DNA of 64,000 nt from a bacterium (GTDB lineage: Bacteria > Auribacterota > Auribacteria > Auribacterales > Auribacteraceae). Shown in pieces: positions 20,001 through 26,741 of the stretch. The position numbers and the translations under genes were made by a program. Within the stretch, counting starts at the first letter, position 1. The number at the start of each line of letters is the position of its first letter. The notes under the pieces were generated by a model, which worked only from the letters and a program-made list of their open reading frames with translations, was not told the origin of the DNA and did no database searches. Where the stretch lies: NCBI GenBank assembly GCA_024233545.1, contig JACKPL010000003.1, positions 62,001 to 126,000 of the forward strand, in the 5' to 3' direction.

Positions 20001-20891
20001 CAGAAAATTGCCGCTCAGATTATGCGCCGTACGCGCAAAGGAACAAAAACGCGGTTTGTTAATGAAATTATCAACTATATTTCTTACTCAGATTTAGCAG
20101 ATGATTTTACAGTTGATACGTTAACGAATAACGAAGTGAGAGAATTGGTCAAAACAGAGGTGCTTCAACGCAGATTAGCCCAGCTATTGGCCGATGTTAT
20201 TATGTATGTCGATGTTTTTGGCGAAGAAGATATTCCTCACCGTATGAAATTGTGGCGGGATTATTCCCTGCCGGATGCTTCACCGGAACAAAAAATCGCG
20301 GCGTATATCATTTCCAAAATACTTGAACAGCAAGGCAGTGAATACAATATTACGGGAAAATCGTTTAACGACCGCAAACAAGCGCTTATCCATGCAGTCC
20401 ACTACATCACCGGTGAGAAAGATTTGCGCGAACAGTACGATGCGGTTATCAGGCATACACCTGTTTCGGAAATTGTTGATTTAGTGACGTTAGAATTGCA
20501 TAACCGCCGTACCGAACTCATTACTGAAATACAACAAAAAGCGCCGGTTATTCATGGCGAAAAAAGCTCCTTTAACCGCTCAGGGCGGTCGTTATATGAA
20601 CTATGGGGCATCGTTTCACTGCTCAAGGAGTACGGTGTGAACGATGACTTACTGCCTTTGGCATTACATGGCTTTTCTTTCAAACAATTGCGCAATGTGC
20701 TATTCGGGCTTCGCGATGCCGGAGTACCGATAACCGAACAAACGCTGAGAATGAATCTTTCGCTTGAAGGAATGCCCCCGCAAAATTCACCGGTTGCTCC
20801 TTCCGATGCAGAGCGGTTAGATGAAGAAAAACAGCCGACACCGCCAAAACCGTTCATGCAGTTTCATCATGTATTCGATTGGGCGGCATGA
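14019..20891 (+). CDS. Giant fusion protein: TraB/ChaN-like domain, helical repeats, membrane region and degenerate ABC ATPase
   Basis: A 2290-aa protein. (1) Hydrophobic N-terminus, residues ~8-32. (2) Residues ~65-485: YLVQDAHC, then VFVEG, and LVLGGFHLDYF near the end, resembling TraB/ChaN/EreA-type hydrolase-like folds with conserved His. (3) At ~568-586, a second signal-like segment LIVLGTITAMLGMGGVAEAQ. (4) Residues ~600-1160: alpha-helical, possibly HEAT-like. (5) A TM at ~1168-1188, then a coiled segment and several TM helices (~1363-1540), like one half of an ABC exporter. (6) ABC ATPase ~1590-1815: Walker A LPGMGKST and Walker B LVLDDMFSGL. The catalytic Glu is Asp, the LSGGQ signature is absent (region reads LGSLGFNEKK), and the switch-His position is Asp (VAIDTD). 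(7) Acidic linker and helical C-terminus. It stands alone; its function is unknown. Confidence 0.7.
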   Translation: MRRKNKKYITIIAWLCVAGILHDDYQCYAFAAKKENPSAEAVQNSSIGLTRDKKDNAYSAENGVKPTVYLVQDAHCVPDIQHTIYSILNDLHANHGVSHVFVEGCTGIQDYAYLRLYPLNDKKKRILNEFLQRGIISGVEYFSALASMENQLNIVGLETLSLYNRNIYALRTLSDSKAEHEVLFELKSTMVKWFDEHGVRELAAALRRMELVSAAKLAGDIIVECELDGRSEILDSVPDLTAYYHAVWALSTLDINCVLSELTALQNDTQYLKKFSAVSPEQIRSKIRSLFADPLASHTADTDVLMMIEGKEPYSNAEEWIKCSREVNQSNLSEINAQVDRVIQLYLDALCDSEEHRTVLRFYRDTARLQQLLMLELSASESAALMEESLLEHIRAGAQNLPPVLRTKSVAVLSSLDAAVANAVDFYSCAAVRDCAMMNNFYAEYERLQGPCVLVLGGFHLDYFVQRFQAEKIPFIIRKPETSNMADSIEKKRYFQHFMTRFTGSEFIYNENSLAVEPVLSASGSGHSGPSAVWFNEVLAGLVDEIKPYPSLAAQWIAAFRNHIDFAADKIKNLIVLGTITAMLGMGGVAEAQEGNGTQLINPPGVVVQLTQDQLTQHILAYSRPVSVEQTQITQDILSGNSDLQNRAFHVLEERGTTGLLSDVFLGNDNDELRRTIISRLIATDNYTVLQILFQNITEKNAPEHLQKIRPLFDEMMLSSFSARPELLHNFQSSQDSNARHAMHILLAYYTQASTGSLRDALASVLVNSLDERELVALYLGYTDGLSRGNPVWQVMEPSQTTAFFRHGSTTLKNLAYKKLLESSVVPALEKIIRLNTKSKGLTNLLYSDLVEDARSLLVLHQEKNPAFLSAVEAVFPDIYQNSINEIQRDMDRIQQTISFNAPHEYPPLQPAGTLRVLRTANAQDASLAMIYLDRNASMGDWADVDAFIQSGADSRLRENALRQYYGSSVYKLVACYDKFDGIDPVMQDAVVSVLEKLFTANSRQYFPLAQYNEYINRGLILVARSQSAQNKEPSAWEYLLRSTETEYQLYRALHNTTFEGITLTEQEISDVQNELLVRFLRTSLQQRLQELSLSTTPAWFNPSEDNLLEIQEDLELLDARLLENPQTLIEKHRLHEEYTQWQNRSIDIQNRTYYRPSIVHKMIDVAKIPILTILGVIITLLTGFSLVRKKMKAEKTNGDSDSFAGKMHRAVTVVERFIEFSEEQITPAHADELQEAVHTLNGDMKYHVSLASTVELLEKIEVFYENTEHSKELREQLASIHQTIQRFHKSNKHKLILFEDESKQKSTQKATFKTLITHMLSMGNVRSQLISEMKKIINVEQFEKVYKSRRLKIQLYKTIALTAKFMFFGILIATPFSTVVSGFGFILMVLSLHALDVMMLYTLSRNYDEITKWFAFHLSRASKFDSRVEAQITAKSIADGEAALWATGQSVINFTGAVATMVFLSPWYILPYAVYMIFGILRWRSMIKQSDGSTSDTYYSPLYDIEHKVQNPAVAVAFGAVVETFIVTQLLEALTKTGSSKFVSGFRKAYQQAQISLNYLTGIIDDKKTVTRQTWEDNGKTVIRATTVFNRFNYNLITSNIVNGAQHPVVSDVTLSIGRGEMVYIDALPGMGKSTLGRMLALYRTPLSGSVSVETAGRDIQVTPQTVSHHLLRRFFKYLKFKDIPVLSAKQILLEAEKPTGEFIKIASKFIPGFKERYMDRDLGSLGFNEKKLLMLVLYAYINDPKFLVLDDMFSGLHIDTAEFIMDFLAYLSRERGITIVAIDTDIPKQIRNQFDTSYTLSAGKLISQKDHNELMLRLDREIEVEEKNGARKTLVQTVQSSGADKSSPLQKPAEKQVSPMDFFDDESPLFTQKTAEEAQEFSEPFKVSATVPIGSSSVPEPDFFDEAPPVSPQKEAVAERKSQSSVLDDYIKLLHTTARKSTTVERFNRNTPHDNLLTFIYAVLEQIKAYVSLKDPNQRMHMIRAYTQGTREQKIAAQIMRRTRKGTKTRFVNEIINYISYSDLADDFTVDTLTNNEVRELVKTEVLQRRLAQLLADVIMYVDVFGEEDIPHRMKLWRDYSLPDASPEQKIAAYIISKILEQQGSEYNITGKSFNDRKQALIHAVHYITGEKDLREQYDAVIRHTPVSEIVDLVTLELHNRRTELITEIQQKAPVIHGEKSSFNRSGRSLYELWGIVSLLKEYGVNDDLLPLALHGFSFKQLRNVLFGLRDAGVPITEQTLRMNLSLEGMPPQNSPVAPSDAERLDEEKQPTPPKPFMQFHHVFDWAA

Positions 20892-20915
20892 CAGTATTCA
20901 CCTCATTTTTTACAG

Positions 20916-22025
20916 CTAAGGCACTGTGGGGAAAACAACTGCTTCGCTGATACAAAGATTCACTGCTACGCGAGTATTGAGTTCCCAATTGCACTCAGGC
21001 GGCATGTCTGATAAAACCGTTTGTTTGGAAGGCAGGCTGATAGTATAACGAAACGTTGAACCTAAGAATTGTTTTTTTATAAGCACGCCGATTCCTGCTG
21101 TATGTTGCTGTACGGATAGATCGCATGGTTTTAGCATAACTTCCAGTACGGGAATCTGTCTGTATTGCATAGGGCACGGAAGGGTGCCGATTTCAGTAAC
21201 AATATGGTTGCCGGAAACGTGTCCTTGTAGAAACGATGCATTTCCTATGAAGGCGGCAATGAACTTGGTTTTCGGATGCCGGTATAAGTCCCATGGCGTA
21301 TCGAATTGTTCAATGATCCCGTTGTTCATCACCAGTACGCGGTCGGCAGTATCAAGCGCTTCGTTTAGGTCGTGAGTTACCCAGACCGCTGTTGTTTTTG
21401 TTTGCTGAATAATGCTTTTCAGTTCTTGAGCAAGGTTGTTGCGCAATTCAGCATCGATATTGCTCAACGGCTCATCCAGCAAAAGAATTTTCGGATTTGG
21501 CGCTAAACTGCGCGCCAGTGCAACTCTCTGCTGTTGCCCGCCGGATAATTCATAGGGGTATCTATTCAGGAAATTTTGAATTCCAAGCATGTCTGTCAAT
21601 TCGTGAAGCCTATTGGTTTGGAATTTTTTATCCATTTTTTTTATACCGAACAGAATATTTTTTTTGACGGTTAAATGCGGGAACAAAGCATGGTCTTGAA
21701 ATACCATACCGATTTTTCTCTTTTCAGGAGGGATAAAACTGTTTTTATCGAATAAAACCGAACCATTCACTCTGCACATTCCGAAGGATGTCCGTTCGAG
21801 ACCTGATATCAACCGCAAAAGCGTGGTTTTGCCCGAGCCGCTCTGTCCGATAACAACGATGATTTCGCCCTTTTTTATCGCTAGAGTAACCGGCCCGAAT
21901 GTGAAAGGCGGTTTATCGCATGCCGGTATCCGGTATGTATGAGCGACATCGTGCAGTTGAACATATGGTTCTGTTGTGCGGTTAACCATGGTTTCGGATA
22001 GTGTGTCTATTGCATTAAGGTTCAT
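20916..22025 (-). CDS. fbpC: Iron(III)-type ABC transporter ATPase
   Basis: A 369-aa ATPase with all motifs intact: Walker A GQSGSGKTT, Q-loop VFQDHALFPHLTV, signature LSGGQQQRVALARS, Walker B ILLLDEP and switch WVTHD. A C-terminal TOBE-like regulatory region follows (residues ~265-369). The layout and the IEQFDTPWDLYRHP segment fit the FbpC/PotA/CysA group. With the neighbouring permease and binding protein it should drive uptake of ferric iron across the inner membrane. Its ATG overlaps the permease stop (ATGA), indicating coupled translation. It is the last gene of the long minus-strand operon; the gap to the convergent 2290-aa gene is 24 bases and holds no clear terminator. Confidence 0.9.
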   Translation of the reverse strand: MNLNAIDTLSETMVNRTTEPYVQLHDVAHTYRIPACDKPPFTFGPVTLAIKKGEIIVVIGQSGSGKTTLLRLISGLERTSFGMCRVNGSVLFDKNSFIPPEKRKIGMVFQDHALFPHLTVKKNILFGIKKMDKKFQTNRLHELTDMLGIQNFLNRYPYELSGGQQQRVALARSLAPNPKILLLDEPLSNIDAELRNNLAQELKSIIQQTKTTAVWVTHDLNEALDTADRVLVMNNGIIEQFDTPWDLYRHPKTKFIAAFIGNASFLQGHVSGNHIVTEIGTLPCPMQYRQIPVLEVMLKPCDLSVQQHTAGIGVLIKKQFLGSTFRYTISLPSKQTVLSDMPPECNWELNTRVAVNLCISEAVVFPTVP

Positions 22026-23614
22026 GTCGCCCCTTTGTGTTGGTGGTGCATGATAGAGTATGCTAACGGCAGAGATGCCGCAATTAGCAGTAATGCCGGT
22101 GCGGCGGCTTGTTCATAAAACCCTTCGCTTGCGGCAAGCCAAACCTTGACGGTCAGAGAATCGAATCCGGCAGGACGAAGCAATAGTGATGCAGGGAGTT
22201 CACGCATCGAACTTAAAAACACAATGAGCCACGCACTGAAAAGAGCAGGCCTTATCAAGCGCAGGATGATGTATCCAAAGGTTTTTAATGATGAAAATCC
22301 GAGCAGACGAGCTCCTTCCTCCAATCGGCGTGAAACCTGATTTATGCCTGCACTGATCATTTGAAAACCCTGTGAAAAAAAATGTGTCATCAATGCAATG
22401 ACAATGGCGGCAATGCTGAAATTGAGCGTCGGAACAATAAAACGGAAAACCAAAGATACACCGAGTGCAACCAGTATGCCGGGCAATGCGAAGCCGAACT
22501 GTGCAACCCATGCCGAAATCCTTATCATCCGATTGTTTTTTTCACGGACGCTCAAGTAGGCAACCGGCAATGATAGAGCAACACATGCAGTTGCGGTAAC
22601 CGTTGCAATCAATACACTGTTCAGGCCTGATTGAATGAGACTATCCCAAGAGAATGCCCAGATGCTCAGTGTGCTGGCGGCATGCGAAGCCGAGTAACTC
22701 CAATACATCAATGTTCCTATCGGCAGAACAAGTCCGGCAATGATAATGGCAATTACAAAACAGGCGGCGGGAATTCTGGCATATTTGAGATTGATTATCG
22801 ATTTGGGACGAAGATGGTTCTTTGCCGATACAAATAACCTCCTTCCGGTAAGCGTATCCTGAATATAAAGCAAGAGAAAGGTAAACAGCATCAAGAAACA
22901 ACTCAGCGCATTTGCAATGGAATAATTATAACTTCCGTTTATTTCATGGTATATTGCGCTGACGAATGTCGGGTATCGCAATAAACTTACCACACCAAAG
23001 TCTGAAAGCGCGTACAATCCGGTCAATACACTTCCTGCGGTAATCGCAGGTAGCAGAAGCGGCAACGAAACGGATACCATCCGTTGCCGACGCCCCATGC
23101 CCAAACATTGTGCGGCTTCAGTGAATGTCAGGTCTATGTTATGTATTGATGCGCGGATAATAGTGTATACATAGGGATAAGAACCGAGGATAAGTATAAA
23201 TGCCGCACCGCTAAACCCATATATGGCGGGCAGTGTAACCGGTAAACCGAGAAACGAGAAAAGTTTTTCGCCCACTCCTTTGTTGCCGAAAAAGTTTACA
23301 TAACACAGCGCGAGTATATAACACGGTATGATCAACGGCGTTACTAAAGCTGGCGCGAAAAATTTTTTCAACGGCAAATCTGTGCGTTCGACAAGAAATG
23401 CCAGCACGCCTCCTAATACCAATGCACCGCAGGTGACAGTCAAAGCAAGTATGACGGAGTTCACCATAAGATAAGGCACATACCGCGTTACGGTACGGTA
23501 CCAAACGGAAAAATCGACATTGGCGGCGCCGTAAATCACACAGATACACGGCAATGCCATGATACAGGCAACAATCAAACTTATGCCGTATTTTACCGGC
23601 AGTTTTAGCGCCAT
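22022..23614 (-). CDS. fbpB: Iron(III)-type ABC transporter permease (fused, two-repeat)
   Basis: A 530-aa protein with about twelve TM segments in two homologous halves, as in FbpB/SfuB permeases. Each half carries an EAA-type coupling loop: EAAQCLGMGRRQRMVSVSLPLL near residues 165-186 and EEGARLLGFSSLKTFGYIIL in the second half. Both contact the FbpC ATPase. It overlaps the binding-protein gene by 10 bases and the ATPase gene by 4, so the three are translated together. The size and the two-fold arrangement match ferric-iron importers rather than single-domain sugar permeases. Confidence 0.9.
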   Translation of the reverse strand: MALKLPVKYGISLIVACIMALPCICVIYGAANVDFSVWYRTVTRYVPYLMVNSVILALTVTCGALVLGGVLAFLVERTDLPLKKFFAPALVTPLIIPCYILALCYVNFFGNKGVGEKLFSFLGLPVTLPAIYGFSGAAFILILGSYPYVYTIIRASIHNIDLTFTEAAQCLGMGRRQRMVSVSLPLLLPAITAGSVLTGLYALSDFGVVSLLRYPTFVSAIYHEINGSYNYSIANALSCFLMLFTFLLLYIQDTLTGRRLFVSAKNHLRPKSIINLKYARIPAACFVIAIIIAGLVLPIGTLMYWSYSASHAASTLSIWAFSWDSLIQSGLNSVLIATVTATACVALSLPVAYLSVREKNNRMIRISAWVAQFGFALPGILVALGVSLVFRFIVPTLNFSIAAIVIALMTHFFSQGFQMISAGINQVSRRLEEGARLLGFSSLKTFGYIILRLIRPALFSAWLIVFLSSMRELPASLLLRPAGFDSLTVKVWLAASEGFYEQAAAPALLLIAASLPLAYSIMHHQHKGAT

Positions 23615-24648
23615 TGAACTTCTTCCAAAAGGGCACGTGTTTTTTCCAGTTCTGCACCAAGCCGGTCTATTTCGATTTCCATGATGCGAACCGCTTCTAA
23701 TGCGGATGTTCCCGGAGCATTGAGTGATTCCAGCACTTCAGGGTGAGTCTCAACTGCGGGAAGCAAAGGGTATTCGAAATTAACTTCCGCAAACAATTTT
23801 TGAGCATCAGGAGATACAAGAAAATCAATGAATTGTTCGGCATTACGCCGGTTTGCCGCATTTTTAATAATGCCGGCGCCGCAGACATTAACAATCTCTC
23901 CTCGTCCGCCGGGTTGTTGGTCGAGGTATACAATGCCTACATTCCGTAATGACGGGTCGGTTTCATTCTTTTGGAGATGATAGTAATAGTGGTTGATAAG
24001 TCCCATGGCGTATTCTCCGCGTCCCACAGCCTTGCGCACATCAGTGTGGCTGTCTGACAAAAGGGCTATATCATTATTTTTGAGTTTCAGGAGAATATCT
24101 TTGGTTTTTTCATCGCCCAACTTTATACGCAGTGCACTTACCCATGCTACCAGAGATTCGTTACCGCTGTTTACCGCGGCTATTTTTCCGGCATATTTTG
24201 TATCGGTTAACGCATCCAGTGTTTTCGGTACAGCGGATTCATCGATCAAATCTTTGTTATAGATAATAGCGCGCGATCTGCCTGAAATACCAATCCATGA
24301 TCCGTCTTGAGCTTTGAAATAGGAAGGTATTTTTGCTGTCGCTTCGGATGAATACGACGCAAAAGCTCCGTTCGATTGCAGGTATTCCAGCGCGCCAGAT
24401 TCTTTGGCTATAAATACGTCTGCTGATGGAGCAGTCAACTCGTGCAGAATCTGTTGTGCAAGCGCGCCAGATTTTCCCGCTTTTAAGACTACTTTGACAC
24501 CGGTTTGCTGTTCGAAAAGCGAAATTACCGGTTCTATAAGCGGTTGTTTTCGCGCAGAAAACACAACAAGTGTATTATCTTCTGCCGCGCAATACCGTGC
24601 ACAAGCAAACTGTAAAAGCACAAGAATAAGCAATAACCATTTTTTCAT
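23605..24648 (-). CDS. fbpA: Periplasmic iron-binding protein of an Fbp-type ABC importer
   Basis: A 347-aa protein with a signal peptide (KKWLLLILVLLQFACARYCAA), then the bacterial extracellular solute-binding fold beginning NTLVVFSARKQPLIEPVISLF. The motif NHYYYH near residue 215 supplies tyrosines of the kind that coordinate Fe(III) in FbpA. The last ~40 residues form a charged, coiled-coil-like helix (MEIEIDRLGAELEKTRALLE) beyond the usual FbpA end; closely related proteins often have a shorter tail here. It lies 16 bases after tonB and directly before the permease, within the same operon as the heme system, which argues that iron rather than sulfate or thiamine is its ligand. Confidence 0.88.
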   Translation of the reverse strand: MKKWLLLILVLLQFACARYCAAEDNTLVVFSARKQPLIEPVISLFEQQTGVKVVLKAGKSGALAQQILHELTAPSADVFIAKESGALEYLQSNGAFASYSSEATAKIPSYFKAQDGSWIGISGRSRAIIYNKDLIDESAVPKTLDALTDTKYAGKIAAVNSGNESLVAWVSALRIKLGDEKTKDILLKLKNNDIALLSDSHTDVRKAVGRGEYAMGLINHYYYHLQKNETDPSLRNVGIVYLDQQPGGRGEIVNVCGAGIIKNAANRRNAEQFIDFLVSPDAQKLFAEVNFEYPLLPAVETHPEVLESLNAPGTSALEAVRIMEIEIDRLGAELEKTRALLEEVQWR

Positions 24649-24664
24649 AATGAAACTCTCCTTA

Positions 24665-25516
24665 TTAGTTTAATTTGTAGACTATGTCCACAGTCATTGT
24701 TAACGTTTTAGAATCAATATCTGAGGGGAATGCAGGGAACGGAGATGCTTTTTTCACCGATTGCTGAGCCGATTCATTGAGTATTTTATAGGGGCACGGT
24801 TCTTTTACCCTCACAAAGTGCAATGCGCCTGAGGGCAATAAAGCAAACTCCAGTTTTACAACTCCTTGCAGACGCATGCGCCGTGCGGAAGAAGGGTACT
24901 TTTGAGCCGATTGTATATACTGTTTGACAGTATCTTCATAACGCATTACCATTTCGCTATGGATATCGGATACCTGTGCTTTCTGCGTTGACCGATCATC
25001 AGGAGTTTCCTGTTTTTCTTGTTTGATAGACGGTACGGCAGGATTCTCTTGTTCTTTTATAAGCGGTTCGGCCGTTTCCTCTACAGGCAGTATCGGTTCT
25101 TCTTCAGCCGGTTCCATCGGAGCTTCGTTTGCGTCTTGTTTTGGCAGATCGGCAGTTGTTGTATTTTCGAGAACCGGTTCGGCAGATTCTTCCTTAGGAA
25201 TATTGTCGGTGTCTTGAATCGGTATCTCTTCGGATTCCACTGGAATTGCAGACAGTTCTTCTGTGTCTACCGGTGTAGGTTCCGGCAGTTCGATGGGTTT
25301 TTCCAGAGGAACAAACTGTGTCTGTTCGGAGACCTGTTCAAGTTTCGGCAAAAGAGGGGGGGATTCAAATTGAATTTCCAATTCGATGTCCTCTTTTTTT
25401 GTTATGTCTTGTATTTCAAAAAAATTAAAGCTTGATAATCCTACAGCGCCTCCATGAATAAACAAGGATAGCCCAAGGCTGATACCTAAACCATAATTTT
25501 CCAGAAATTGTTTCAT
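24665..25516 (-). CDS. tonB: TonB energy-transducing protein
   Basis: A 283-aa protein with one N-terminal membrane anchor (YGLGISLGLSLFIHGGAVGL, including the characteristic Ser and His of TonB anchors), a long Pro/Glu-rich periplasmic spacer (residues ~50-170), and a C-terminal TonB domain (residues ~190-283) with YPSSARRMRLQGVVKLEFAL. It carries ExbB/ExbD proton-motive energy to the outer-membrane receptor. Its start overlaps exbD by four bases (ATGA). The spacer is strongly acidic, whereas many TonB spacers alternate Pro-Glu and Pro-Lys. Confidence 0.93.
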   Translation of the reverse strand: MKQFLENYGLGISLGLSLFIHGGAVGLSSFNFFEIQDITKKEDIELEIQFESPPLLPKLEQVSEQTQFVPLEKPIELPEPTPVDTEELSAIPVESEEIPIQDTDNIPKEESAEPVLENTTTADLPKQDANEAPMEPAEEEPILPVEETAEPLIKEQENPAVPSIKQEKQETPDDRSTQKAQVSDIHSEMVMRYEDTVKQYIQSAQKYPSSARRMRLQGVVKLEFALLPSGALHFVRVKEPCPYKILNESAQQSVKKASPFPAFPSDIDSKTLTMTVDIVYKLN

Positions 25517-25914
25517 TGCACGGCTCCTTTTTGAGCGGCAATAATAAAATTGTTGGAACCGGCTCGTTTAGCCGTATCAATAACCTGAACAGCCAATCCG
25601 AAATCGATATGTTCATCGGCGTTCAAAATGACTTTCTTGTGCGGCGAAAGGGAGTTCTTAAGCAATCCGAAGAGTTCGCTGATATCTATTTTCGTATCAT
25701 TAAAATATAATTCGTTATATTGGTTTATATATATTGTCAGTTCTTGTTGTTCCTGCGGTACGGCGCTCTGTGCTTTGGGCAGTGAAATAGACAAACCGGG
25801 GTTTATTATGAAATTTGCCGTAAGCATAAAGAAAATCAGCAGGAGAAATACGATATCAATTAAAGGAGCGATATTCAATTGGCAACCGGGACGTTTTGTT
25901 CTATCAAAGTCCAT
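25513..25914 (-). CDS. exbD: ExbD biopolymer transport protein
   Basis: A 133-aa single-pass protein. The cytoplasmic N-terminus is followed by LNIAPLIDIVFLLLIFFMLT, where Asp20 is the conserved proton-conducting aspartate of the ExbD/TolR family. The periplasmic part has the usual ExbD strand and helix pattern, including KVILNADEHIDFGLAVQVID. It overlaps exbB by 11 bases upstream and tonB by 4 downstream. Length is normal for the family. Confidence 0.94.
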   Translation of the reverse strand: MDFDRTKRPGCQLNIAPLIDIVFLLLIFFMLTANFIINPGLSISLPKAQSAVPQEQQELTIYINQYNELYFNDTKIDISELFGLLKNSLSPHKKVILNADEHIDFGLAVQVIDTAKRAGSNNFIIAAQKGAVQ

Positions 25915-26593
25915 GAGTTTCTACCTTATTTTTTTTGTTTTGGATTGAAACGGCAATCGGATTGCTTATCTGTTCTATGCCGGTTTTCCGGTATTCTTTA
26001 CACCATTCTAAAACAGTCGATGCCGCTTCCTTCATGTGTGCGGCGGCGGTATCGATTTTCCCTTCGAAATGATGGTAGAAAATCATTGCGGGAATTGCCG
26101 CGACAAGACTGGCGGCGGTGGTCATCAGCGCTTCCCAAATACCGCCGGCAAGTACAGATGCGTCAACGTTGCCGCTCAGTTCCTGAATTTTCATAAATGC
26201 CTTTATCATTCCTGTGACGGTGCCGAGCAATCCGAGCAGGGGAGATATATGGGCAATTAAACTGAGTGCACGAAGATGTTTTTCCATGCGCCGCAATTCC
26301 TTGGTTCCTTCAAGATGAATAATTTTCTCCTGTGTTTCTTTTGAACGGTTTTTTGCTTCAATACATTTTTTTACGATATGAGCAACCGGCCCGGCAGAAC
26401 GTGCCGCAAGGCCGGATGCCGCATCGAAGTCGCCTGATTGTATAGCGCGTTTTATCGCTTCAAAAAAAGGTTCCTTATTGATATGTGCCCGTTTGAGATG
26501 AAACATCCGTTCTAAAACAATGGCTCCAACCACAATAGAGCACGCAATGATCGGATACATAAAAAAACCGCCGCGCATTACGAAATCAAGCAT
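25904..26593 (-). CDS. exbB: ExbB proton-channel subunit (MotA/TolQ/ExbB family)
   Basis: A 229-aa protein with three membrane helices and the family signature region SLIAHISPLLGLLGTVTGMIKAF in the second half. The start at 26593 (MLDFVMRGGFFMYPII) is chosen because AAGGA lies seven bases upstream and ExbB proteins open this way; in-frame codons as far as 26692 would add up to 33 residues without family resemblance. It forms the channel that converts proton flow into TonB movement. It is separated from the receptor gene by ~150 bases containing a small hairpin (CACCC/GGGTG), the widest gap in the operon. Confidence 0.93.
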   Translation of the reverse strand: MLDFVMRGGFFMYPIIACSIVVGAIVLERMFHLKRAHINKEPFFEAIKRAIQSGDFDAASGLAARSAGPVAHIVKKCIEAKNRSKETQEKIIHLEGTKELRRMEKHLRALSLIAHISPLLGLLGTVTGMIKAFMKIQELSGNVDASVLAGGIWEALMTTAASLVAAIPAMIFYHHFEGKIDTAAAHMKEAASTVLEWCKEYRKTGIEQISNPIAVSIQNKKNKVETHGL

Positions 26594-26741
26594 ATGTGTG
26601 TCCTTGTTACTTAATCCATTAGACTGATCCATTCCATTTTGACAGCATTTCAATAATGAGAATAAGCCAGTATAGTTCCTTAGTTCTTGCACCCTGAGTG
26701 GGGTGTATTTCTTTTTCCTTCATACTAACCGAAACCTTTTA

